DNA from: Dehalococcoidia bacterium | GTDB lineage: Bacteria > Chloroflexota > Dehalococcoidia > Lucifugimonadales > Lucifugimonadaceae | Assembly: GCA_022451965.1 (NCBI GenBank) | Contig: JAKUNJ010000006.1 | Span: 1-64,000 of the forward strand | DNA: 64,000 nt | Direction of reading: 5' to 3' | Shown: positions 9,208 through 18,061 of the stretch, piece after piece | How the letters are laid out: each line of letters begins with the position of its first letter | Numbering within the stretch: the stretch's first letter is position 1 | Made by a program: the position numbers and the translations under genes | The notes under the pieces: model-generated | The model's input: only the letters and a program-made list of their open reading frames with translations | Database searches by the model: none | What the model was told of the DNA's origin: nothing

Positions 9208-10229
9208 AATTTCATTTTATTCAAATCTAAAATTATTGCTGAAATTAGTTGTGTCATTCTATACTCATTTAATTCATCAGATAATAATAGGTTGTTTAGT
9301 ATCGCAATTGAAATATTTTGTTCAAATGAGCCTAATCCAACACAAGAAACTAATCCTGAATGACCAAAAGTCTCTGAGTTATCATTAGAACTTATATTTA
9401 TTATCTTACTATTTAATCTTACTCCTAGGCCTAGTTTAGTAAACTTTAGTTCACTATTATAATCATTTCCTTCTATATGAGATCTCAAAATATTCTTTTT
9501 AAATTTTCTTCTTAACCATTTATTATTATTTATAAGTTCGTTATAGAATTTTGCTAAATCATAACTATTTGAAATACAAGTTCCTGAAATTAGTGGAATC
9601 TGATTCGCATAAAAAATATTAAATATTGTTGGAATAGTTGTAAGTTTCGAAGAGTTATGTCTAATTATTTTTTTTGGATATTTTTGTGTTCTTGAATTGA
9701 AAGATATGCTACTTAATCCCAGAGGATCTCCTACTAAATCTTTGAAATTTTCTTCAAATGTTTTATTGGTAACTCTATAAATGAGTTCTCCTAATATCCA
9801 ACCATAAGTTACCTCATGATAAGCAATTCTTTCTCCAGGTTCTGATTCTGGAATGTAATTTTCTATCCATCTCGATACCCTATTTAAGTCTGTGTAATCT
9901 CTATCAGACAGACTTGAGGTTAGTGAGACTCCTGAAGAATGTGTGAGCACATGTTTTATAGTAATTTTATCTTTATTTTTCTTTCCAAATTCTGGCCAAA
10001 ATTTACATATAGGATCGTTAAAATTTATAATTTCTTTTTCAACAAGCTTCCAAATTATTGCAGCTATTAATGGTTTTCCAGCAGAAAAAATATAAAAAGA
10101 ACTGGTTTCACCTATTTTTTCAAACTCTTTTATAAATTTATTTTTACTAAATACAGATATAGATAAATCTTTAATAAAGCCCTTTTCAGTAAGTTCCTTT
10201 ATTACTTTTTCAGTATTTATGGGAACCAT
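9204..10229 (-). CDS. serine beta-lactamase-like hydrolase (class C / esterase family)
   Basis: The 341-residue protein has the beta-lactamase/D,D-peptidase fold motifs: SAGK at 49-52 supplies the nucleophile Ser and the Lys of SxxK, a Tyr at 137 in YHEVTYGWILGE lies where the YxN element sits, and FGHSG near residue 290 is the HxG element. No signal peptide is seen, which fits cytoplasmic esterase-like members better than true beta-lactamases. The substrate cannot be read from sequence. It lies directly downstream of the LarA-like gene (1-bp spacing), so it may act on an ester or lactone in the same pathway; that is speculation. Confidence 0.8.
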   Translation of the reverse strand: MVPINTEKVIKELTEKGFIKDLSISVFSKNKFIKEFEKIGETSSFYIFSAGKPLIAAIIWKLVEKEIINFNDPICKFWPEFGKKNKDKITIKHVLTHSSGVSLTSSLSDRDYTDLNRVSRWIENYIPESEPGERIAYHEVTYGWILGELIYRVTNKTFEENFKDLVGDPLGLSSISFNSRTQKYPKKIIRHNSSKLTTIPTIFNIFYANQIPLISGTCISNSYDLAKFYNELINNNKWLRRKFKKNILRSHIEGNDYNSELKFTKLGLGVRLNSKIINISSNDNSETFGHSGLVSCVGLGSFEQNISIAILNNLLLSDELNEYRMTQLISAIILDLNKMKL

Positions 10230-11486
10230 TTATGATTTGAAAGGAATAGTTTGTGGACCCTCTGGTAAAACACATATTGAAGGATTACTAATTTTAGTTT
10301 TAATTTCTTCAATAATTTTTTCAACATTTTCTATTTTTGAAAGATGAGCTTCTGAAGTATCTAATTCATTAAGTTTTGAATATAAAAACACTTTATTTTT
10401 TTCTTGTAATTGAGCTTGAATTTGTAACTGCCATTGATCAGGCTCTAATGTGTCACTATTTCTTAGACGTTCAATATATTCTTCAGGATTATTTACAGAT
10501 TTCAGTAATTTTTCATAAGGGCTATTAAATGGAATTCCATCTGAGCACTCTGAGATTGCAATTATGTATCCTCCCGGTTTTGTTATTTGGGAAGCAGCAG
10601 AAACACCCTTAATTGTTTGGTATAGATTTTGATCCAAAGGATATCCGGAATTTGAAGTAATAACTAAATCATACAGTTTTTTAGTTTCTATCATTGAATC
10701 TTTTCTTACTTCATTACAAGCAATACTATGTTCTGAAAATAAATCACCTGAAAAGATCCCAGTGATGTGGTTTTCTCTATTCAGAGTTAGATCAACTGAA
10801 AAATCAGGTTTTAATACTCTTGATATCTCACTTATTTCTTCATGAATAGGATTACCTTCAATAATTCCCCAAGAAGATTTGAGATTATTTATTCGATCAT
10901 AATCATGTAAGTTCATAATTGTTTCTATTCCTGCAAGACCTGGAGCTGTCATTTTGGGACCCCCTGAAAATCCCGCAAAAAAATGTGGTTCTACGAATCC
11001 TGTTGTAATTCTTAAATCGCAGGAAATCCATTCTTTATTAATTAAAATAGGAGTTTTTTTTGATGTTTTACCTAAATTTTTAAGATTAGAGCTATCCTCT
11101 GAATCATGGATTATAATTGTAGTATTAGAAATTATTTCAGTATTAAATATTTCATTAATTTCTTCTTTTGTAGTTGCTCTATGGCTTCCAGTAGCAATGA
11201 ATATTATTAGATCTTCTTTTCTTATACCATCAAAAGTTTTTAGTAAAGAATTAATTATTTCATTTCTAGGTTGAGCTCTAGTATGATCACAAACTGAAAC
11301 CCCAACTTTCATTCCCTTTTTGTAAAGAGATCCTAATGGGAGTGAGTCAATAGGATTTTCTAGTGACTCAATAATTTTACTTACTGGATCAGATAATTTT
11401 TTTTTATGATTAGGTAATAAAACATCTGAATTATCAGGCAACTCAAAATACACACCCTCCTTACCATAATCCATCTTAATCTTCAT
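10230..11486 (-). CDS. LarA-family nickel-pincer 2-hydroxyacid racemase/epimerase
   Basis: The 418-residue protein belongs to the lactate racemase family (DUF2088). The residues that hold the nickel-pincer nucleotide and catalyse proton transfer in Lactobacillus LarA (His108, His174, Lys184, His200) all appear with the same spacing: His102 in GSHR, His168 and Lys178 in EPHFFAGFSGGPK, His194 in NLHDYDR. The DHTR motif (67-70) that binds the cofactor phosphate is also present. Many family members racemise hydroxyacids other than lactate, so the substrate is open. The cofactor needs LarB, LarC and LarE, none of which is in the window. It overlaps folB by 11 nt. Confidence 0.85.
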   Translation of the reverse strand: MKIKMDYGKEGVYFELPDNSDVLLPNHKKKLSDPVSKIIESLENPIDSLPLGSLYKKGMKVGVSVCDHTRAQPRNEIINSLLKTFDGIRKEDLIIFIATGSHRATTKEEINEIFNTEIISNTTIIIHDSEDSSNLKNLGKTSKKTPILINKEWISCDLRITTGFVEPHFFAGFSGGPKMTAPGLAGIETIMNLHDYDRINNLKSSWGIIEGNPIHEEISEISRVLKPDFSVDLTLNRENHITGIFSGDLFSEHSIACNEVRKDSMIETKKLYDLVITSNSGYPLDQNLYQTIKGVSAASQITKPGGYIIAISECSDGIPFNSPYEKLLKSVNNPEEYIERLRNSDTLEPDQWQLQIQAQLQEKNKVFLYSKLNELDTSEAHLSKIENVEKIIEEIKTKISNPSICVLPEGPQTIPFKS

Positions 11487-11850
11487 TTTTACTCCGTTTA
11501 ATTAAGATTCCTACATTATTAGATATTTTTAATGCCTCAGGTTTATTAATCTTTACTTCAACTTCCAATACCTTTTCATTTCTTAGGCATAGAAAAGCTA
11601 TCTCTTTACCCATTGTTTCAATTAGTTCAAAATTATTTTTTTCAACTAATTCTTTGATTGAATAACTTATATTTTTATAATCTACAGTTTCTTCTATCTT
11701 ATCTCTATTATTTTTCTTAATTTTTTCAATAAAAAGACTTAAGTCAATTATGACTGGCTGTTTTGTATTCTTTTCCCAATTATTTATTCCTATCACAGAA
11801 TAAAATTTTAGACCCTCAATAAAAATCTTATCGTAGTTTTTCATAATCAA
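11476..11850 (-). CDS. folB: dihydroneopterin aldolase FolB
   Basis: This small 124-residue protein has the FolB pattern: IFIEGLKFYSVIGINNWEK at the N-terminus (family: G-hxhxxxhGhxxxE), a central QPVIIDLSLF, VDYKNISYSIKELVE, and the C-terminal EVEVKINKPEAL. It converts 7,8-dihydroneopterin to 6-hydroxymethyl-dihydropterin in folate synthesis. The listed start is a TTG with GGAGGAAGG upstream; an ATG two codons later is the alternative. It overlaps the stop of the upstream SDR gene by 4 nt. With folE and the SDR it forms a pterin sub-operon. Confidence 0.88.
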   Translation of the reverse strand: MIMKNYDKIFIEGLKFYSVIGINNWEKNTKQPVIIDLSLFIEKIKKNNRDKIEETVDYKNISYSIKELVEKNNFELIETMGKEIAFLCLRNEKVLEVEVKINKPEALKISNNVGILIKRSKNED

Positions 11851-12566
11851 TAAATATGCCTTCCTCCATCTAAGTAAATTTTTTCACCTGTAATAAAATC
11901 ATTTTTTAGTAACATTTCGATACATTCATTTATTTCAGACATTTTTGCAATTCTTTGTATAGGTCCAAGATTGATTTTTTGAGGTATACGATCTGGCTCA
12001 TCCGCAGGAGGCAACATAGCTCCAAAAGCTATTTCATTAACTTGGAAATTTGGTGCCATAGATACTGCTAAAGATTTAGTCAGTCCAAATATTCCTGATT
12101 TAGAGACTCCATATGAAAACCTATTAGTTCTTGCTGTTTTCCAGTCACTAATATTAATTATTTTTCCCTTACTTAGATTTTTATTTTTGAAAATATTTTG
12201 AGCTAAAATAAAAGGTGCCAATACATTTACAAAATAGTCTTCTCTTAACTCATTAATTGTAGTATTTTCTAAATTATTTTTTCTAAATGTTGATGCATTA
12301 TTTATTAATATACTTATTGGTCCTAAAGATGCATTTACTTTTTTGTAGAGTTCTAAGCATTCAGACTCTACTGAAAGATTTGCATTAAAGATTTCTGATT
12401 CAACATTATTACTCATAACTTCATTTAAAGTTCTAATTGCATTTTCTTTAGAATTATTATAATGAATTGCTACATTAACCCCAAGTTTAGATAAATGAAT
12501 TGCTATTTCTCTACCAATTCTATTCGCAGAACCCGTGATCAGGGCATATTTACCTTTAATTTCCAA
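11847..12566 (-). CDS. short-chain dehydrogenase, pteridine reductase-like (FolM/PTR1 type)
   Basis: The 239-residue NAD(P)-binding protein has TGSANRIGRE (11-20), where Arg16 replaces the usual Gly; TGxxxRxG is the signature of PTR1/FolM pteridine reductases and specifies NADPH. The catalytic Tyr152 and Lys156 are in SYGVSKSG and NNAS is at 89-92. After the central strand comes ISDW (139-142), placing an Asp near the active site as in pteridine reductases. Its position between folE and folB supports reduction of a dihydropterin or dihydrofolate. No dihydrofolate reductase (folA) is visible here, so this enzyme might supply that activity. A generic 3-oxoacyl reductase is the alternative. Confidence 0.75.
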   Translation of the reverse strand: MEIKGKYALITGSANRIGREIAIHLSKLGVNVAIHYNNSKENAIRTLNEVMSNNVESEIFNANLSVESECLELYKKVNASLGPISILINNASTFRKNNLENTTINELREDYFVNVLAPFILAQNIFKNKNLSKGKIINISDWKTARTNRFSYGVSKSGIFGLTKSLAVSMAPNFQVNEIAFGAMLPPADEPDRIPQKINLGPIQRIAKMSEINECIEMLLKNDFITGEKIYLDGGRHIY

Positions 12567-12576
12567 AATAAAAGCC

Positions 12577-13155
12577 TTACCTTATTAAGTCAAGAAACTC
12601 GTTCCTTGTTCTACTATCTGACTTAAAACTTCCAAATAATGAGCTGGTTACCATTTCTGTTCCGGGCATTTTTACTCCCCTCATACTTGAGCATAAATGT
12701 TGAGCAGTAATTACAACACCTGCTCCTAAAGCATCAGTTTTTTCATAAATAGCCTCACCAATTTGTTCTGTCAATCTTTCTTGTACCTGTAATCTTCTTG
12801 CAAACATTAATGCAATTCTAGGCAATTTTGAAAGACCTATAACTCTATCTTTAGGCAAATATCCAATATGAATTTTTCCAAAAAAAGGTAAAAGATGGTG
12901 TTCGCATAAAGAGTAAAAACTTATATTTCTTACAGTTACTATTTGGTCATGTTTTACATCAAACAATGCATTATTAATAATTGAATCTATGTCAGCACTA
13001 TAGCCTTCAAGAAGTTCTTCATACGCTTTTGCTACTCTCTTAGGTGTATCTTCAGTTCCTTTTTTATCAATATCATCTTTAAGACTATCTAAAATATTTT
13101 TAAAAGATTCTTCTATGATTTTTTTATCTACTTTACCTATTTTATCCTCCTGCAA
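12577..13155 (-). CDS. folE: GTP cyclohydrolase I FolE
   Basis: The 192-residue protein has all zinc ligands of type IA GTP cyclohydrolase: Cys84 and His87 in [10 protein letters not shown] and Cys155 in [10 protein letters not shown]. The segments [16 protein letters not shown] and [12 protein letters not shown] are canonical. It converts GTP to 7,8-dihydroneopterin triphosphate. The start is ambiguous. The TTG at 13155 lies inside moaD and has no Shine-Dalgarno sequence, while a strong AGGAGG at 13146-13151 sits 5 nt before an in-frame ATA at 13140. The protein from ATA would begin with [12 protein letters not shown], a normal FolE beginning. Confidence 0.93.
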   Translation of the reverse strand: MQEDKIGKVDKKIIEESFKNILDSLKDDIDKKGTEDTPKRVAKAYEELLEGYSADIDSIINNALFDVKHDQIVTVRNISFYSLCEHHLLPFFGKIHIGYLPKDRVIGLSKLPRIALMFARRLQVQERLTEQIGEAIYEKTDALGAGVVITAQHLCSSMRGVKMPGTEMVTSSLFGSFKSDSRTRNEFLDLIR

Positions 13156-13405
13156 TAGATGGCAAAAAATGCACTTCTGTTTCTGGTTCTAGTTCTTGTA
13201 AAAGGCCTTTTCTTGTAGCAGAAAAACCACAAATGGCAGCTAAACCTGGCTTTATTCTCTCTTCTTCTACAAGATGCTCTTTAGTTCCAGGAAACATTTT
13301 TTCTAGATTATCTATAACTTCTCTTAAGGTTTTTCCTTGAACTTCTATGAAGTCTTGATTATTTGTAGCCTTTTTTAATTGGTAAGGCAAAAAAACTTTA
13401 GCCAA
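13142..13405 (-). CDS. MoaD/ThiS-family ubiquitin-like sulfur carrier
   Basis: The 87-residue protein has a beta-grasp pattern ([30 protein letters not shown]) and ends in the diglycine that is adenylated and thiocarboxylated in MoaD. Length and sequence resemble MoaD-like proteins found beside molybdenum hydroxylase and tungsten enzyme genes rather than ThiS. It is 1 nt downstream of a large-subunit gene of the xanthine-dehydrogenase family, so a role in supplying sulfur for molybdopterin is likely. Its partner moaE is not in the window, but moaA, moaC and moeA are. The stop codon overlaps the Shine-Dalgarno region of folE. Confidence 0.75.
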   Translation of the reverse strand: MAKVFLPYQLKKATNNQDFIEVQGKTLREVIDNLEKMFPGTKEHLVEEERIKPGLAAICGFSATRKGLLQELEPETEVHFLPSIAGG

Positions 13406-13406
13406 T

Positions 13407-15659
13407 TTATAAAACCTCTAGAATTTTTCTTGGATTCATTGGTGTTTCAAATAATCTTTTCCCAATAGCATTATTAATTGCATTTCCAACAGCTGCTAAT
13501 GGTGGAACTATAGGTACCTCTCCAACACCTCTTACACCAAAAGGATGAAGTGGATTAGGTACTTCTACAAGTATCACATCTATGTTTGGCATATCTAAAG
13601 CTGTTGGCATTCTATAATCTAAAAAACTAGTATTTGCCATACTTCCATCATTTTCAATATAGTACTCTTCATTTAAAGCCCATCCAATACCTTGAACAGC
13701 ACCACCCTTAATTTGTCCTTCCACATAAGCAGGATAAATTGCTTTTCCAACATCTTGGATAGCTGTGTATTTAATGACATCTGTTTTTCCTGTTTGGGGA
13801 TCAATTTCAATATCACAAATCCCTACCCCAAATCCGTTTCCTGCTACAGATAAATTAACTGAAGCAGTCGATGTTACTGGTCCTCCAGTAGGATTTATTT
13901 TTGATGCTAATTCTGAAATATCTATTTTTCTTTTTGAATCTTCAGAAATAAAAATACCTTTATCAAAAACAATTGCAGATTCAGGTTCTTCCCAAAGTAT
14001 CGAAACTCTTCTTTTCATTTCTTCAATCAATTTATTTGCTGCTTGCCAACCTGCATATCCTGTTGCATATGTAGTTCTAGAACCACCAGTAGTTTGAGTA
14101 AATCCAATAGTATCAGTATCTGGAATTGATGGGTGTATACTTTCTGCGGGTATTCCAAGAGTCTCTGCAACTTGCATAGATATTGAAGTTCTTGATCCTC
14201 CGATATCAGCTGAACCTTCATTCAATGCTATATTACCGTCATCCTGAAGCATTAGATCTACAGTTGATCTACCTCCTCCATTATGCCAGTAACCACAAGA
14301 AAGCCCTCTACCATAAATCTTATTTTTATTTCTTTTATTAATTTTTGAATTCCAATGCTCACTATGTTTTGCGGCTTCTAAAGTTTGGATAAAACCTATC
14401 TTGTGAAATAGTACTCCATCAGGTTTTCTAGTTCCTTCTTTAGAAGCATTATTGATTCTAAAATCAATTTTATCCCAAGTCATTTTTTCGCATATTTCGT
14501 CTATAACACTTTCTACTGCAAATGATACTTGAGGTGAACCAGGAGCCCTATAAGCAGCAGATTTAGGTTTATTAACCAAAACGTCAAATGCATCTACTTG
14601 TATGTTAGGGATGTTATAGCATGCAAGGCAACAAACAGATCCGGCTGCTATTGCAGAACCTGGAAAGGCACCTGCTTCAAACTTTAGATCTACCAATCCA
14701 GACTGTATTTTTCCATCATTACTTACACCCATCTTAACTATGACTTTACCACCTGGAGCAGGACCTGATCCTTGAAACACTGATACTCTATCCATAATCA
14801 TCTTTACCGGTCTATAACCTGATTTTTTTGATAAAATAGCCGCAATTGGAGGTAGGTATACTTTAGTTTTACCTCCAAATCCTCCTCCAATTTCAACTGG
14901 AAAGGTTGTCACTTTTGAAACTGATAAATCTAGAAACCCAGCTGTTAGATCTCTAACTGCAAATTGTCCTTGAGTACTAGACCATAATGATAAATGATCA
15001 TTTTCGTCCCAATGAGCTGTAGCATTATGAGGTTCAATATATCCTTGATGAACCATTTTAAGATTGAATTCTCTTTCAATTATAAGATCGCTTTTTTCAA
15101 ATCCATCTTTTATATTTCCTAATGCATGTCTAAAATGTTGAGCAATATTGCTGTTTCTAACTTTCTCTCCTAAATGATCAGATTCTAAATCTTCTAAGAT
15201 TATTGGCGCATTTTTAGCTATGGCTTCATCTACATTTTTTACGGGATCTAAGACTTCATATTCAACTTTTATTAATTTACATGCTTCCTTAGCAGTATTT
15301 CTATCTTTTGCTGAAACTGCAGCAACTGCATGACCTTTATAAAGTACCTTTTTACTAGCTAAAATATTATCAGCGTCTCTTTTAATAGATTTATTTCCGT
15401 CAGGCTTTTGATTAATTGGTATATCTTTTGATGTAATCACAGAAAAAACACCTTCCATTTTTTCTGCCTTGGATGTATCTATTGAAATAATTTTTGCATG
15501 AGCATACGGACTTCTTAATGTTTCTGCCCAAATCAGATTAGGTAGCTTGACATCTGCTCCATATATAGCTCGCCCTGTAACCTTATCATAACCATCATGC
15601 CTAATAGGATTGGTACCAATTACCTTATAATCCTTTTTTGATTCAAAATTTATTGTCAT
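13407..15659 (-). CDS. xanthine dehydrogenase-family molybdopterin-binding large subunit (copy 2)
   Basis: This 750-residue protein is a paralogue of the neighbouring 759-residue protein at 15767-18046. Both open with the aldehyde oxidase a/b hammerhead domain (NPIRHDGYDKVTGRAIYGAD), then the molybdopterin-binding domain with GGGFGGKTKVY, the active-site loop AAYRAPGSPQ and the catalytic Glu in FGVRGVGEVPI near the C-terminus. The loop is neither the AYxCSFR of form I CO dehydrogenase nor the usual xanthine dehydrogenase motif, so the substrate is unknown. It has no small subunits of its own and presumably uses those at 18.1-19.4 kb. A terminator-like hairpin separates it from the first copy. 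Confidence 0.88.
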   Translation of the reverse strand: MTINFESKKDYKVIGTNPIRHDGYDKVTGRAIYGADVKLPNLIWAETLRSPYAHAKIISIDTSKAEKMEGVFSVITSKDIPINQKPDGNKSIKRDADNILASKKVLYKGHAVAAVSAKDRNTAKEACKLIKVEYEVLDPVKNVDEAIAKNAPIILEDLESDHLGEKVRNSNIAQHFRHALGNIKDGFEKSDLIIEREFNLKMVHQGYIEPHNATAHWDENDHLSLWSSTQGQFAVRDLTAGFLDLSVSKVTTFPVEIGGGFGGKTKVYLPPIAAILSKKSGYRPVKMIMDRVSVFQGSGPAPGGKVIVKMGVSNDGKIQSGLVDLKFEAGAFPGSAIAAGSVCCLACYNIPNIQVDAFDVLVNKPKSAAYRAPGSPQVSFAVESVIDEICEKMTWDKIDFRINNASKEGTRKPDGVLFHKIGFIQTLEAAKHSEHWNSKINKRNKNKIYGRGLSCGYWHNGGGRSTVDLMLQDDGNIALNEGSADIGGSRTSISMQVAETLGIPAESIHPSIPDTDTIGFTQTTGGSRTTYATGYAGWQAANKLIEEMKRRVSILWEEPESAIVFDKGIFISEDSKRKIDISELASKINPTGGPVTSTASVNLSVAGNGFGVGICDIEIDPQTGKTDVIKYTAIQDVGKAIYPAYVEGQIKGGAVQGIGWALNEEYYIENDGSMANTSFLDYRMPTALDMPNIDVILVEVPNPLHPFGVRGVGEVPIVPPLAAVGNAINNAIGKRLFETPMNPRKILEVL

Positions 15660-15677
15660 ACTTATTATGTTCCTTTC

Positions 15678-15739
15678 AAAAAAAAACCGTGATACTAAAT
15701 TTTATAATTATGTTAATAAAACTCACAGATCACGGTTTT
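15678..15739 (-). terminator. hairpin with U9 tract between the two large-subunit genes
   Basis: On the minus strand AAAACCGTGAT (15739-15729) pairs with ATCACGGTTTT (15693-15683), an 11-bp perfect stem, and the transcript then has nine Us up to 15678. The 35-nt loop can form an inner AU helix (TTTTAT with ATAAAA). Downstream, GAAAGGAAC serves as ribosome-binding site for the next gene. As an intrinsic terminator it would lower expression of the second large subunit and everything after it (moaD, folE, folB, larA). Confidence 0.6.
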
Positions 15740-15766
15740 AATTTTCAATTTTTTTTTGTCTTGGGA

Positions 15767-18046
15767 TTAGTCAGATATTTTCCCTAACACGTTTAGAATT
15801 TTTCCTGGTTTCATTGGTGCATCATAGAATCTTTTACCAAGAGCGTCGTGAAGAGCATTACCAATTGCTCCAACAGGAGGACAAATAGGTACTTCTCCCA
15901 CACCTCTAACTCCAAACGGATGTCCTGGATTTGGTACTTCTACTATGATTGTTTCAATGTTTGGCAGGTCTAATGCTGTAGGCATTCTGTAATCTAGGTA
16001 AGAAGTATTAGCCTGAGACCCATCATCTTTCATATAATACTCTTCATTTAGAGCCCAACCTATTCCTTGTACTGCTCCACCAGCCATTTGACCTTTTACG
16101 TATGCAGGATAAATAGCTGTTCCAACATCTTGTACTACAGTATATCTTGCAATATCTGTTTTACCTGTTTCAGGGTCAACATCTATATCAACAATGTGAG
16201 TCCCGAATGCACCTCCAGCTGATTCAAGGTCTACGCTACCTGTTGATGAAGCGGGTCCTCCTGTATTATCAAGATTGGATGCTAGTTCTTTGAAAGAGAA
16301 CTTCAATTCTGGATCTTTTGTTGCAAAAAATGTTCCATCTTCAAAGTCAATATCATTTTTATCTAGTGACCAAATTATTGAACATCTTTCTTTTAGAACT
16401 TCAATTAGATTTTCTGCTGCTTTGACAGCGGCAAACCCTGTAGCATAAGTTGTTCTTGATCCTCCTGTTACATCTGCATAACCAGCTGTATCTGTATCTC
16501 CAACTGATGGTATGAAATTCTCTACTCCTATACCTAAAACTTCAGCAGCTTGCATTGAGATTGATGTTCTTGTTCCTCCAATGTCAGTTGAACCTTCAAC
16601 TAGTGCGACAGAACCATCATTATTCACTGTGAGTGAAACAGCAGATTTTAATCCTACATTAAACCAGTACCCTGAAGCTACTCCTCTTCCCCTTACTCTT
16701 CCTTGAGGGGGTGTACCTAAATCAGAATTCCAATGGTCACTTGATTTTGCTGCTTCTAATACTTCAACATTTCCTATTTTAGGGAATACGACTCCATCAG
16801 CTCTTCTAGTATCCTCTTTAGAAGCATTTCTGAGCCTAAAGTCAATTGGATCCATATTATGTAATCTGGCTAACTCATCAGAAACAGTTTCTGCAGCAAA
16901 AGCAGCTTGAGGTGAACCAGGTGCCCTGTATGCAGCTGATTTAGGTTTATTTACCACAATATCATATCCATCTATTCTAGTATTTGGAATATCATAAGGA
17001 GCAAAAATACATTGAACAGCAGCTCCTACCGCTGCTCCGGGGAAACCACCAGCTTCCAATTTTATTGAAGTTTCAGCAGCAATAATATTAGCATCTTTAT
17101 CTGTTCCCATTTTTACAGTTATAGTTCCTCCTGGAGCAGGTCCTGAAGCTTGAAAAACGCTTGACCTCTCCATTACAGCTTTAACTGGTCTTTGAGATTT
17201 CTTTGACAGGATTGAAACAACAGGTTCCAAATAGACAGGTATCTTACCACCAAATCCTCCTCCAATTTCAAGGGGAGTTACCTTTATTCTTGATACATCC
17301 ATGTCTAGTATAGCTGCCGTTGAAGTCCTTACAGGAAAAGCCCCTTGTGTAGACGTCCATACCTTAATTCTGTCATCTTCATCCCAATGAGCAGTTGCAT
17401 TATGTGGCTCAATATAACCCTGGTGAACCATTTGGAGAGTAAATGTTTTTTCTACTACGTGGACAGCATCCTTAAATGCTTTATCTGGATCACCAAATTC
17501 ATGCCTTGTTATAGAGGCAATATTAGTATTGCTTACTTTTTCACCGATATGGTCTCCTACAAGATCTTCTAGAAGAATTGGAGCATTTTCTTTAGTAGCA
17601 TCTTCTACATTAGTTACAGACTCAAGTACTTCATATTCGACTTTAACTTTTGAAGCCGCATAATCAGCTACATATCTATCTACCGCTGCAACAGCTGCAA
17701 CAGCATGACCTTTGTATAGAGCTTTTTTTGTTCCCATTATATTTTCTGAAGACCATGATATATTCTCGGTACCTTCACCATGATCAATCCAACTATCTGC
17801 TAACTTAGGTAGATCCTTACCAGTCATCACTGCAAAAACACCATCAACCTTTTCGGCTTCAGATGTATCTATATTTTTGATTACAGCATGTGCATGTGGA
17901 CTTCTTACAATAGATGCCCAAATCAACCCTGGAAGCTTTATATCTGCTCCATAAATTGCTCTTCCAGTAACTTTATCGTATCCATCATGCCGTATTGGAT
18001 TAGATCCAATTACTTTATAATTTTTTGAGTCTGATACATTTACCAT
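15767..18046 (-). CDS. xanthine dehydrogenase-family molybdopterin-binding large subunit (copy 1)
   Basis: The 759-residue protein binds the molybdopterin cofactor of a three-subunit molybdenum hydroxylase. It shows the hammerhead domain, GGGFGGKIPVYLEP, the active-site loop AAYRAPGSPQAAFAAE and the catalytic Glu in FGVRGVGEVPICPP. It follows the FAD and 2Fe-2S subunit genes in M-S-L order, as in coxMSL-type operons, and is separated from the 2Fe-2S gene by 15 nt. The paralogue downstream arose by tandem duplication and has diverged throughout. These enzymes hydroxylate N-heterocycles, aldehydes or CO; the loop rules out form I CO dehydrogenase but does not reveal the substrate. Confidence 0.9.
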   Translation of the reverse strand: MVNVSDSKNYKVIGSNPIRHDGYDKVTGRAIYGADIKLPGLIWASIVRSPHAHAVIKNIDTSEAEKVDGVFAVMTGKDLPKLADSWIDHGEGTENISWSSENIMGTKKALYKGHAVAAVAAVDRYVADYAASKVKVEYEVLESVTNVEDATKENAPILLEDLVGDHIGEKVSNTNIASITRHEFGDPDKAFKDAVHVVEKTFTLQMVHQGYIEPHNATAHWDEDDRIKVWTSTQGAFPVRTSTAAILDMDVSRIKVTPLEIGGGFGGKIPVYLEPVVSILSKKSQRPVKAVMERSSVFQASGPAPGGTITVKMGTDKDANIIAAETSIKLEAGGFPGAAVGAAVQCIFAPYDIPNTRIDGYDIVVNKPKSAAYRAPGSPQAAFAAETVSDELARLHNMDPIDFRLRNASKEDTRRADGVVFPKIGNVEVLEAAKSSDHWNSDLGTPPQGRVRGRGVASGYWFNVGLKSAVSLTVNNDGSVALVEGSTDIGGTRTSISMQAAEVLGIGVENFIPSVGDTDTAGYADVTGGSRTTYATGFAAVKAAENLIEVLKERCSIIWSLDKNDIDFEDGTFFATKDPELKFSFKELASNLDNTGGPASSTGSVDLESAGGAFGTHIVDIDVDPETGKTDIARYTVVQDVGTAIYPAYVKGQMAGGAVQGIGWALNEEYYMKDDGSQANTSYLDYRMPTALDLPNIETIIVEVPNPGHPFGVRGVGEVPICPPVGAIGNALHDALGKRFYDAPMKPGKILNVLGKISD

Positions 18047-18061
18047 AATATTCTCCTTTTA

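Noticed and set aside
15678-15739. Leader-peptide attenuator between the two large-subunit genes
   Set aside because: No ORF with biased codons precedes the hairpin and no competing stem was found; it reads better as a plain terminator.
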